A stretch of 64,000 nucleotides of DNA from the NCBI GenBank assembly GCA_963662175.1, contig OY759224.1, forward strand, positions 28,529,489-28,593,488, in the 5' to 3' direction. The notes under the pieces were generated by a model, which saw only the letters and a list, made by a program, of their open reading frames with translations, was not told the origin of the DNA and ran no database searches. Of the stretch, positions 1-13,500 are shown one piece after another (position 1 is the first letter of the stretch; every line of letters starts with the position of its first letter). This DNA comes from Aradus depressus (Eukaryota; Arthropoda; Insecta; Hemiptera; Aradidae). The translations under genes and the position numbers were made by a program.

Positions 1-243
1 CGTGATCGTCATCAAAAAACTCATAAGTGATCTGTGTATATTTTTATGAAATTAGACAATATAAAGGTTAAATTTTTAATAAAGGTTCATTTATTTAATT
101 TATTAGTTTACCACTGTATCGACACATATCGGAGAAATGTATTCTGACAATGTTATTGCGTAAAAACGGGCAGACATAACATTTGGTCCCCACTTAGAAG
201 AGGCTATATAACAAAATATTTTGACAACGTTTCAAAACAGTAC

Positions 244-346
244 CTGAAATATAACGATGAAGGCAAGTCGAGCAGCCAATATGTGCCAGTATAAGGCGGT
301 TCTTTTGTACTGGCCTGGACCAGGTGGAGCTCGGTAAGCTGAATAT
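244..346 (-). CDS. Anoctamin exon 14 (last seen)
   Basis: Encodes residues 801-835 ([13 protein letters not shown], then [15 protein letters not shown]). This is the CRYxxYRxPP block and start of the last transmembrane helix. The acceptor ATATTAG was chosen over a nearer TTCAG because only the former keeps the frame. It ends in phase 0 at a GTACTG donor; the remaining C-terminal exon lies left of the window. Confidence 0.92.
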
Positions 347-1543
347 CTAATATAGAAAACAAAATATAGTCAATTAACAAAAAATAGTTTTATTATTTTA
401 ATAAAAAAAATTAAGGAGTATTGACAAAAAATGGGAAAAGATATTCATGGAGACATATATAAAATTGGAAGAGATATTCATGTGAGATATATATAAAATG
501 GGAAGAGATATTCATGGAGATATATATAAAATGGGAGGAGATATTCATGGATATATATATAAAATGGGAAGAGATATTCATGGAGATATATATAAAATGG
601 GTAGAGATATTCATGGAGATATATATAAAATGGGAAGAGATATTCATGGAGATATATATAAAATGGGAGGAGATATTCATGGAGATATATATAAAATGGG
701 AAGAGATATTCATGGAGATATATATAAAATGGGAAGAGATATTCATGGAGATATATATATAAAATGGGAGGAGATATTCATGGAGATATATATAAAATGG
801 GAAGAGATATTCATGGAGATATATATAAAATGGGAAGAGATATTCATGGAGATATATATAAAATGGGAAGAGATATTCATGGAGATATATATAAAATGGG
901 AAGAGATATTCATGGAGATATATATAAAATGGGAGGAGATATTCATGGAGATATATATAAAATGGGAGGAGATATTCATGGAGATATATATAAAATGGGA
1001 AGAGATATTCATGGAGATATATATAAAATGGGTAGAGATATTCATGGAGATATATATAAAATGGGAAGAGATATTCATGGAGATATATATAAAATGGGAG
1101 GAGATATTCATGGAGATATATATAAAATGGGAAGAGATATTCATGGAGATATATATAAAATGGGTAGAGATATTCATGTGAGATATATATAAAATGGGAA
1201 GAGATATTCATGGAGATATATATAAAATGGGAAGAGATATTCATGGAGATATATATAAAATGGGAAGAGATATTCATGGAGATATATATAAAATGGGTAG
1301 AGATATTCATGGAGATATATATAAAATGGGTAGAGATATTCATGTGAGATATATATAAAATGGGAAGAGATATTCATGGAGATATATATAAAATGGGAAG
1401 AGATATTCATGGAGATATATATAAAATGGGAGGAGATATTCATGGAGATATATATAAAATGGGAAGAGATATTCATGGAGATATATATAAAATGGGTAGA
1501 GATATTCATGGAGATATATATAAAATGGGTAGAGATATTCATG

Positions 1544-1583
<40 letters not shown>

Positions 1584-4500
1584 AAATGTGTCTTTTAATA
1601 TTTTCTACAACTTTAATTTGAAAAGATTTTGCGATTAAATCATATACATTATGCATGGAGCGGTAGTAAAGTGAATGAAGTATGTAAGCGGTATCTTGTA
1701 AAATGTAAGTTGTCTTAATTTTTGTCTAATTTCGACCAAAATCTGTGAATTCTTTATTACAAATTTCAAGTTCATTGCTGCAATCGTTTTTGAGATGAAG
1801 CGCTCACATACACCATCGTGAAACTTTTCAAAATGTATTCAGGGGATCTTTGAAACGTGAAATTCTGTTGAAACCAAGATCTCGGATTATAGCACGATTA
1901 CAATACTTTCTTACTAAAGGTGTAAGTAACAAAAATCGCAAAAAATTAACTTAGCAACTGGACTGACCTGCAGGTGGAAACATTGAAAGTAGGAAACCTA
2001 GGGGCTGTGAGAGGATTGAAGTCACTCGTATTAAAGACCGCAAGCGAGTGGTTGAGGAATCCCTCATCGTTCGTGCGACCTGTCGCCGCCATATAGACTA
2101 GTTTGGGGATGAACGTTGAGGAAAATGCTATTATAAAAGCCTGGAAAAAATATAAAAATTTAGTAAATAAAAAAATAAATAATAATAAGTTGAAAGCTAG
2201 CAAATCAAGTAGTTGAAGAAGCAAGAATTCGAATTTAACGACGTATAACCAAACACATATCGTGTAACTTTTGGCGAATGTCTGAAGAGATTTAAATAAA
2301 TAAAACAAACTAATTTTTGATATATTGTTTACACCAAAAAAAAAAATTATACATAAGAGGTCTGTCCCTGAAGTAATGAGAGTGATTTTTTTTATCGCTT
2401 GTGGGTGCTCCCGGGTGGGGTTCGAGGAGAGGGACCGTTGCGGGAGGACCTCAGGTAAAGGTTCCTACCATTGCCAGTCTAATTCTGGACGTTGAGCGGA
2501 GCAGGTGTTTTAGAACTGCCATTTTGTTCTGCAGGCTTGTCACGAGGCAGAATGCAGAGCACAGTCGAACAACGTTATGTCATCAAATGTTGTGCGTGAA
2601 GCTTCGTAAATCTGGTCCGGAAACAGTTGAAATGGTGAGGTCAGCTTATCAACAAGATGTTCTGTCGCAGTCAAACATTTTTAGATGGTTCAAGGCTTTC
2701 AAATATGGAAGAGAGAAAGTGTGGAAGATGAAGAACGATCTGGGCGCCCTTCCACTCAAAAAACTGACTAAAATGTTGTCCATATCAAAGCTGTTCTGGA
2801 CAAAGACAGGCGACTGAACATCAGGATGATTGCAGAAGAAATGCGGTTACCAAAGTCTGTCATCCACCGAATTGTTACAGATTTGAACATGAAGCCCTGG
2901 TGATTATTTTTTGTTCCTCAAGCTAAAAACCAACCTCAATGGTAAACATTTCGCAACCATTTTCAAGATACAGAATGCTGTGACGAGGGGTTTTTAAACA
3001 ACATTTCTGAAGCAAACTTCCAACACTGCTACAAAGACTGGAAAAACTATTGGAACCGGTGTATTATTTCTCAAGGATGTTACTTTGAAGGTGATAATAT
3101 TGAATTGTACATTTTTTGAATAAATGTATGTTTCAGAAAATCACTATCATTATTTTAGGGGCAGACCTCGTATACTGCCGGCTTAGGCAACACCCTAAGG
3201 ATTAATTAAAAACTAAGAGTTTGCTCAAAGCGAACCATTCTTATATATCATGGTAAGGGGTTGGAATTTCAACCAGGAAATCCCCACGGCTATACAATAA
3301 GAAATTTGTTGGATAGGAAATATTTTGTTAGGATCATGATCTACTTACATTAGATATGACAGCAAGCCGGCCGAGAACATTGAGTATTCTAAACCAGACG
3401 CCGATGTTGGGAGCTCTCCGGGGCACAGGCCTTCTGTAGAACACTAGGAACTTTCGGGCGTCCAAACGCATCTCGAATATGTTATTGATCAGAGCGAAAA
3501 AAGGAGCCAGAGGAAACGCTGTCACGAAAATTGTTACAAAGCCATACTGCATCACTGAAAATTTAAAACAGTATTAAGAATTATTTATGACGATACCTAT
3601 TGTTTTTCAGCTAAATCGACCAAAGGAGAAGGAGGATTACGGGAGAGACAACTCAAAAACTGTTATAACTGCCGACATAATGAATGTATCAACATGTAAT
3701 TTCATATGAGGATTCAAAATCCTATAAAGTGTGTCGGCAGAAGGGAGGGGGGGATCTGAGGGGGACTCACTCAAAAACTGTCAATGTATCGAAATGAAAT
3801 TTTGTATTTATAGTCAAAACACAAAGAAGACATAACCGGTCAAATTTCAGCGATATCGGCTGAAGAGGAGGGTTCAGGGGAGAGGGCTCAATTTAAAAAC
3901 CCTTATAACTGCCAATGTAAGTCATTTATCGACAACAAATTTAGTATGAGGATTTAGGACTAGAATTTAGCGCAAACGGCCAACCGGTTTTGGAGGGGGA
4001 GCGAAAAATTAATTGATTACTTTGTTTTGGAGAAGTACATTGAATAATAATGTAAAATGTATACAGTAACATACCCATCTCCAAATACTCATAGAAGAGC
4101 CCTCGTGGTCCCCAGTCCAGCAGTTTGAAGTCTTCGTTCCACTGTTTGTGAGCCGGGTCTACGACAGGAGCGTCATCTTCGTCGGGTTTCTTCGTCTCCA
4201 GGCCGGCTTTAATGCTTAGCGTATTCATCCACTTCTGAACAAATCTGTCAAAAAAAATATAAAAAATAATAGCTTAAACAGAACACAAAACGACTTATTT
4301 TTTTATACCTTAAGTATAAGGAAGTACCTATCGTAATTGTACGAAAATACAAGTCGAATATTAAACGGAATTTCAAGTTTCAAGGTCCCCGAAATCAAGA
4401 GCAAAATCGAAAACTAAGCTTTAGGGCCTTAGTACATTTTACAAGATACCGCCTTATATTAATGACTTAATCAAAAATCCCTTCAAATAAAAGTTATAAA

Positions 4501-7500
4501 GGAAAATGAAAGGCACATTTTATATAAGATATGACTTTTCGAAAACCGCCCTAAAATTTACTTTTGAAAGTAATGTTTTTAAACGTTTAATTGATTTACG
4601 CAAAAACGGTTAGATATATAGAAAAATTGTTTCTAGAAAAAATGTTCCTCGTAAAATTTCCAATAAGCATATGTTCTCAGATTTCAGATAAGACTTCTTA
4701 TACCAATCCTTTCTCCCCCCTAGCAGAAAGTGTACTCTCAGAATTACGCTGTACGTAAACGATGAAAACCGCTGACGCCAACATATTACTTTCATATATC
4801 CTATGAATTTCAGAGGGGATAAGGAAGGTACAATCAGTACAAAATTGGTTGGTATAAGAAAGTCCTGTTATGACCATATAACATATTTATTTTTTTGTTT
4901 TAATTTAATTTTAATATAAAATTTCCCTCACGGTATGGCCATTTCGACGACTCCATTGACGAACTGTTGTCCAACCATGATGATGGCAAGCTGTATACAA
5001 AGTTCCATTAGACATCCACCTGGGTTACACTGAAACACAATTGAAAACAGCTGTTATTATCAAAATATGTGTTAGAGGGCTTGTACCAGAGCTCAAAATC
5101 GCGAGTAGGCGATATGATCTCGTAGTTAAAGCCCGGACATGAGTCACAAAACCTAATCTAACATATAAACACGAAATTTATTTGGACCCAGAAGCTCATA
5201 AGGAGGAAAATTGTGAGGGAAACAGAAAAAACGTATTAGGGCCTCCATGAATGTTTAAATTAATTTTTATTTTTAAATTAAGTTTAAAAAAATGTTTTAT
5301 CAAAGAGTTATTTTTGTCACAATCTACTTAGTTGCGGAATCAATTATATTTAGGTTACAATGACTATAAATGAGGGGGTTAGAAGCAAAGGGATGTAAGT
5401 GACAAAAATGTCATTTCGAGATAATTACCTTCAAAGTTATAGTAACATCGTAAATTCAGGTATTACCCACTGAATTTCAGGTATTTTCCACTAGATAGGA
5501 TTACTTGTACTAACAATCGCTCTGATCATTAGCCAGTAGTCAGGGTAGGTGCCAAGGAAGATGTTATTAACACAAATATCTCAATTCCAGCCGAATTGTC
5601 ACTTACATCCCTTTGTTTCTAACCCCCTCGAGTATTATTTTTCAAAATAAAGAACATACCTCCTCTTGTCTGAGACCAAATATTCGGTTATATTTCGCAG
5701 GATAGCCGACAAATTTCCCTTTGAGAAAGGCGATGTACATGATGGAAGTGTAATAATTGACAAATTGGAATAAATAGATTTTGATTGTCAACGATTCGTC
5801 GAACTCAGTCTGAGTTCGTTGAAGTTCAAACTCTGTTAAATACACGGCCAAGTTGTCATAGATCTGAAAAAAAAAAAATATATATATATATGAAATAGAA
5901 TATAAACATATTTACTTTCTTTGTTTGTTTTTTTGGCCCCGGGCTTTAACTAAGAGGTCATATCGTCTACTACCAGGGAGCTCTTACGTCGCTTTGTTGG
6001 ACATGAGCCCGACTCTACAGTGGGAGTCCTAAATTTTGTCTAGCCTTTTTAACGAGTATCAGACATCGTACAGGCTCGGAATCATTCCTTAAAGTTAAAG
6101 GACAGCGAACTTTAACGAGTATCAGACATCGCACAGGCTCGGAATCATCTTCCTTAAAGTTAAAGGACAGCGAACTTTACGAGTATCAGACATCGCACAG
6201 GCTCGGAATCATTCCTTAAAGTTAAAGGACAGCGAACTTTAACGAGTATCAGACATCGCACAGGCTCGGAATCATTCCTTAAAGTTAATAGACAGCGAAC
6301 TTTCACGAGTATCAGACATCGCACAGGCTCGGAATCATCTTCCTTAAAGTTAAAGGACAGCGAACTCAAGGAGCTTACACTTTACTAATGGTCATTGCAC
6401 AAGGCAAGCAATTGAGAAACAAAAATTGATCTAGATCACTAATTTCCAGAATAAGTAATAAAGAGTTATCAGTCCAACAGTATATTTTATTTATAATACA
6501 TGTAGATCTGGCAATTTGGCATCCACAGGTAGTGAATCTCAAAGTAGAGAAAGGGTTAAAGAAATTATCAACGCATCTCATGGTCTAGCTCGATATTGAC
6601 TACTAGACCCTGAGATGCGTCTATAATTTCTTTAACCCCGTCTCTACCTTAAGATTCACTACCTGCGGATGCCAAATTGCCGAAACTAGTTGTGGTATAA
6701 ATAAAATATATTATTAAAATGATACCTCTTTAGTACTTATTTAACAAGTAGGGGAGGAAACGACGCTACACATCCTGGGCAAATGTGAAAGTTATTCAAA
6801 TCTCTGAGGGAAAATCTTAGATGAAGCGTTGCTCAACCCAGATGAATTGAAACAGAGCTTCGAAAGGATCCTGCGCTTCATTAAAGAGATAGGAGAGTAA
6901 ATAGGTAAATACTAGCGAGGGGCTGTTATATGGGCCTTCAGACTTTGTATAAAATAGGTACAAAACCCCTACAATCAATCAATCAAACTACAATCGAAAT
7001 CATTTCAAAAATATATGATTATAGCCATTACAGGACTTTCTTATACCAATCACACTTACAGACCACTCTCTCTCCCCCTTCTCAAAATCATTTCATATTG
7101 GCATTACTGGGTATATGAAAGTAATGAATTGACGTCAACTTTTTTTTTTTTTCAATGTACATAGTAATTTCGGCCAAAATCTAATGAGATCTAAGTTAGC
7201 AAACGTCTTCATTCCAATAATAACTCCTAATTACCAAGAGTTAAATAGAGAGAGATAATAGATTTAAGTTTAAACTACTAAAATTGAGTGGTGCGTTAAT
7301 TTTGTCAATCAGTGTATGTAAGCGGTATCTTGTAAAAACGTACTTAAGCTCTGAAGTGAAGTTGCCTTAATTTTTGTCTAATTTCGGTCAAAATCTGTGA
7401 ATTCTTCATAACAAATTTGAAGTTCGTAGCTACAATCGTTCTCGCGGTAGAGCGCTCACAACTTTTCAATCACACACATACAGATACCTACGCGAAAATG

Positions 7501-10500
7501 ATCCAAACGTATTCAGAGGAGCTTAAAACGTGAAAATCCGCTGAAACCTCGATATCGGATTTTCACACGATTACAATACTTCCTTATACTATAGATATAA
7601 AAAAATAAAAACGACATTAATTATAGTATGACGTTGATATTTACAGGAAACGTATACTGACATAGTTGAGTATCTGAATGAAGACCAAGTTGATGATGGC
7701 AGCGGTGGCTGGAATGATGACAAGGGCGTAGTTGGCAGCCCATTGTCGGTCTGCAATCAGACTGACAGAGGCCAGCATCGACATACGGTAGAGAACCACT
7801 CCGAACACAGCAGACATCGCCATTCCCACCTGAAACAACAAAATGTCACTATTTATTTGAAAATATGTATATGTAGGCAATGTACTTCCCCAAGACTAAT
7901 TAAAATATAATTAATAATAGTGTCGATAAATTCATTATATTGGTACTTATAAGGGTTTTTTAATTGACCCCCACCGCTGAACCCCCTCTTCCATTCCGCC
8001 CATATCGCTGAAAATGGACTGAAAACAAGAATCTGGTCGGAAAACATGAAATTCCATTGAAAACTCGATTACATAACTTCCCCTATACTTGGTGTAGCTG
8101 TGGCAGTAAACGACAAGCACAAGTATAATATAATTAATTTTTTTACAAGCACAAGCAGGTGCTTCAGCCAAAATATATTTTTATATAAATGGCTTCTTAC
8201 TACATATTTTCTATGTGGGTTATATGATTTATTTATAAATGTTTCAAACAATTCGTGGGGAAGCCACAATCAGCTTTTCCTAGTTCCATTGGTTTAGATG
8301 GTGAGGAGTGAGCACCTGGTGGTGAGGGCGCCGGTAGCTCAAGGTCGTGGGTTCGAAACCCGGCCGAGGCCGTTAGTTTATTTTATCTGGGAGGTAAAAT
8401 AAACTTAAGCACGCCGTCCTTCGGATGGGACTTAAGCGATGGTCCCGAGCCTGTACGTTGTTAGGTACTCGTTAAAGACCCTTGCCCTAGGTAAACAAAA
8501 ATTTAGGGTAGGCAAAATTTAGGACTCCGACAGTAGAGTCGGGATCATGTCCACCAGAGTGACGAAAGAGCGCTCTGTTAGTAGACGATATGACCTCGTA
8601 GTTAAAGCCCGGGCATGAGTTATAATAACTAACTAACCTGATGGTTCAACAAGCGCAATATGACAACATCAGGATTTTGAATGTTTTAAGGCTTCAAAGA
8701 CCAGAAGCGCTATGTATACTCTTAGTATAACTTGACCAATATGCAAACATGCAAACAAATAAAATAACTTACCAAGACGAGTACGACAGAGAAGCTGAGG
8801 AGAGTAGCAGGGAGTCTGACTGTCCAGAAGGGTACATAAGGCTCCTTGGTCCCAGTGATAAGGTTAGTTCTCAGTTTGGCCTTGGTGTGGGCAGACAGCC
8901 GAGAGATGTACTGAGGCCGCGGAGGTTCATTCTGGGTGCAGAAGTCAGACAGACCCCATCGATGGGCGATAGACGCTGAGTATCTCTTCCAAAGCTCTAA
9001 AAACAGGGTGGCTGAAAACAACAAATACATTAAACTGTATTCGAATAAGTTTAGAAAAATATATATTTTTTAAATAGTTCGTTTGGTGTCCAGGATTCCT
9101 GAATGATCCTTAGGTAATAAAGAGAATGAACGAAAAGGAAAGTTAGGTAGTAGGTTATAATATTATATTCGATGTTCACTTTCTATCATAATTTCATGTT
9201 TTCCGACCTCCTACAATAATAAATGATAATAATAATAAATATATCCGTCTGTGTGCATGCACCAGGTGACTCTTGATATACACCGATACGACATTTCATA
9301 TCCAGAGCCTCATGAGGATGACACCTACTGATTTTCAGCCAAAACGGCCGAAGGGAACAGGAGAAGAGAAAAGAACCAAAACTACAGCATAATGAATGTA
9401 ACGATACAACATTTACATGAGTGATACAAAGTCTCTGAATAAGGGATCTATTGATTTTCAGCCTAATTGACGGATGAATAAATGATTTTAGCGGGAGAGT
9501 GAAAACTTAGTTGATTACAAATAATTGGAGCTGGGGAAGTACTTTTTCACTTTTATTCAAACTTAAAATTGACTAATTTATAAGTTTTTCGGGCATTGTC
9601 AGAACCTGTTTGGCAAATTTAATGTCCGAAAACGGCGAAAGCTTTCGAGGTGTAAACTTTAACATTCAATTATCACTGCAAAAAATTAGTACTTATAGTC
9701 CTCAATACGACCTAAGTAATTTTGTCTGAAAGCAGAGATAGAAAAGTATGACTCGAGTTCTTTCGTAAAGCAGTGTTTAATGTTTTAAAAGGTTTGTATG
9801 TACCTACAGTAACACTCATGCCCGGGCTCTAACTATAAGATGATATCGTCTACTACCACAGTATTCTTCCGTCGCTCTGATGGACAAGAGCCCAACTTTA
9901 CCATGGGAGTCCAATATTTTGCGGATCCATCTTTAATTAGTTACCTAAGGAGGAGTCTTTAACAAGTACCTGATATCGTACAAGCTCGAAACAATCGCAT
10001 AACGTCCCATCCAAAGGACAGCGTGCTCAAGGTTTTCTTACCTCCCAGATCAAAAACCTAAGAGCCTCAACAGGGTTTCGAACTGGAGATGTTAAGCACA
10101 GTAGGTAAGCCTTTAAGCTTTCATGATTCGTCTACTTTATGATTATATCACTGGTTTAGCAATGCAATCCATACTCAAGTTAATTAGTTATTGTGACTCA
10201 TGCCCGAGTCACATCGCCTACTACCAGAGCGCTCTTTCGTCACTCTGATGGACACGAGTCCAAATCTACAGTGGGAGTCCTAATATTTGCCTACTCTAAA
10301 TTTGTATTCACCTAGGGTAGTAGAGGTCTTTAACAAGAACATGATATCGAACAGGCTCGTGACCTTCGCTTACATCCTAACCGAAGGACGGCGTGCGCAA
10401 GGTATCTTCATCTCTCACATAAAGAACCTAAGGGCCTCGGGTGGGTTTCGATACCGCGGTCTTGAGCTCAGCAAAAGCACGCCACCACTGAGCTACCGGC

Positions 10501-13500
10501 GCACTCTCCATATACTATTTGATGGGGGATTTCTAACGCAGTTTTGCGCAAAAAAATATATATATATAAATTAAGCATAGTGTACTTACCCCAAAAGGAC
10601 ATGAATACAGCGAACACAATGGTGACAGGATTGTCAAAGAGGTATGTGAAGCGACCGAAGGTGCAGGTATCTGACAGTTTCCAGTAGTCACAGTTACTGT
10701 CGCAGAGGGGACACATAGTGATGTTGAGAGCCTCGTTGCAGATATCTGTGCTATCAGAACCCACAACAAACAATAACATTTAATTATTAACATACAATAT
10801 TGAAAATAGTCGATAGGTCTATTTAAAAAAATATGGTAGGATCTCTTGTAGATTGTGAATAGTCATATGAGATACTCGAAATAGGTAAAAAACTAGTAGG
10901 TTACTTGGCATTTTGTTACTTCACCTGAAACTATTGAGTAGCAATACCCGGAACAAGATTAAAAAAGCATATTCTCTCAAAAGTTGGCCAGCCAACTGTA
11001 ATGTTCAAAATGTGAGGTTACTCGATCATCTTTGTTATGGTACATTTTGAGATATCCCATGTTGGCCGTACACTATTTTCGGGAGAAGGGCAGCGCCCTT
11101 AACTTAAACGGTTATTTCAGCAGGAAGAGGAAGTGTCTTTATGAACTTAGCACATAGGCTATTTAAGTCGTCAGAACTAATGACTAATATTCCTGCGGGA
11201 TCCGACAACGGGGCCAGAGAGGAGCCGAGCACAAAATCCAGAGGCCATGCCGACCGCGCTGGAAGACTTATCGTCCGCAGCGTGTTGAAGATCGTAGATG
11301 GGCACGATCCTATAGATAATAACTCGGTTTCGTGGAATATGGCTGCCATCGCCTCTTGCCGCGTGCAACATGGATTGATATTCTTCTCGGCATTCGCCAA
11401 TACCTCCATCACAATATAAATCGGATCCTGAATCTGGTCCGTCATGTCGCTGTTGCCCTCGCATAGGCAATTCATCAGAAAGGCGGCCAAACTGGTGAAA
11501 TAATCCCCACTCAGCAGACTCAACATCACTTGTAAAATGTTCCACAATTTCCGTAAGAGGTTCTCTACCTTCTTCCCAGAACCCGCAATCGAGCCCGGGG
11601 ACGTTTGCGGGGTGGCTCTGCTACCTCCTGAAGTGTTTCCTCCTCGTACAGATCAATTGTAGGGGGTGTAGGAGGTAATTCTTCCGTACAATATACGTCA
11701 GGAGAAGACATTGAAACCGAATCGGTAAAAGAAACGAGTGACAAAAGAATAAACAGGATACTATACAAAGTAACGATACGTATTACAAATCACGGAGAAC
11801 AGAGAACGAATGCGCGTATTCCACCTCTTTATATAGCCCTGAAAGAAGATTCTTCTCTATCCCCAACACATCCAACCAACCTCCAGGACCGGTCGACCTT
11901 CGGCTAATTGTCTACAGCGGGGTGGTGGCCGCCCGCGAAGCGGGCATGGCCATGCCTCACCCCATGCATGTAATAAGTCTGGCACAACCAGGCTCATCTC
12001 CCTCCTTGTGAGTCGAATATTCTAAGATATAATATCGGTTGATGTATGTATTTTATAAGCTTATTTTTGTGTAAAAATACAAAATTGTATAAAAACAGGA
12101 AAAAATATAATTATTATAGAAAATTAAACTTCAGGCTTCGATAACTTGATCATTTTTTGTCATACATGAAAACTGGTATGGTTGTTCTCCATTTTAAAGT
12201 CTTATTCATAATTTGAAAAAGATATGAAGTCAAAATATGTTTTTCGAAGCTCCCTCAGAACAGAATGATACAAAAAAATACGAAAATATGTTTTCCTCTA
12301 GCATTTTTATAATATTTTTTCTCCCTTACAATATATTTGCAATCGAACATTTTAAGTGGGCTACCTTGTACAGTTAACTAGTAAAAGAGAAAAGCGTACC
12401 TCAGCTGGTCGCTGCTGAGGGTGAAAACCCCATACAGGAAGCAGACAATGCCGACTATAGAGGCAGGAACCAACATATGAGTGTAGAAGCCAAGCCAGGC
12501 GAAGTATAAGGCAAACTTGACTCCGAAGTACTCGCGGATCTGGTCGATGGGTTGGTACATGGCCCACTTCCTGAGCTGAGCCCACTCCTTCAGGAGGAGG
12601 CCACGAAGAGAGGTCTCGTCAGACAGGCAACCCTGTCGACAAGTAAGTATATATCTAGAAACGTGCTTCAAGAGGGCAGATGCTGTTTATGCGAAATATT
12701 GGGGGACGATCTTACAAAGTCGCATCATTTCCAATAAACAATAAAATATATAAAAATTAAAAAAAAAAAAAAACATATAGAGATTAAATGTGAGAGGAGG
12801 GTAAGGAAAAAAGTAGTCCGTGGATCACAGCCAATGTACTTCCCCAGAACGAATTAATCTATTAACTTTTCGCACCCCCTCCAACACCAGTCGACCGTTT
12901 GCGCTAATATTCAGCAGTTGCCTTACATAGGGGCTCCTAAATCCTCATACTAAATTTCATGTCGATAAATTCATTACGTCGGCAGTTTATAGATTTTTTT
13001 AAATTGAGCCCCCTTCCCTTCAGCCTATATCTCTGAAAATTGATAGTTTATGTCCTCATTGGGTTTTGACTTTACATACGAAATTTCATGTCGATATATT
13101 CATTACATCGGAAGTTACATAAAATAATAAAATACAAAACATAAGAATGAAATGTGTCAGAGGTATATTGGGGCGCACTCTCCAATTAATTTAATTAAAA
13201 TATTTAATTTAAATGAAATTACATCATGTAGAGGGTAGGCCGCCCTGTAGACTCCATCAGATATCAACTTTTCGATGCCCATGTCTGCCACAGATCCTGT
13301 GTCCAAGCTAAAACTCGTCCTTTCAAGTATAAAATCTACAACTATTGTCTTTATTTGAGGTGAAAAAAAATTTTCATTCTCTTCATCAAATCTGAAAAAT
13401 AATAATAATAAAAAAAAGTAGATTATTATTTAGGAAGGAAAAAATTCAAAATTAAATTTGAGTTCTTTACTCCTCATCTTTATTCTGGGACCGAGGTCCC

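Noticed and set aside
431..1545. CRISPR-like array
   Set aside because: There are no unique spacers; units are contiguous, and the window is eukaryotic.
411..1656. Several long open frames on both strands (up to 310 codons) over the 33-bp array
   Set aside because: They result only from the tandem unit being a multiple of three without stops; no start context, splice signal or family resemblance.
8749..8979. Plus-strand frame over anoctamin exon 7
   Set aside because: Antisense shadow of a conserved exon.
11141..11419. Plus-strand frame over the GC-rich cassette
   Set aside because: The TATA box, palindrome and better frames are on the minus strand; this one looks like an antisense shadow.
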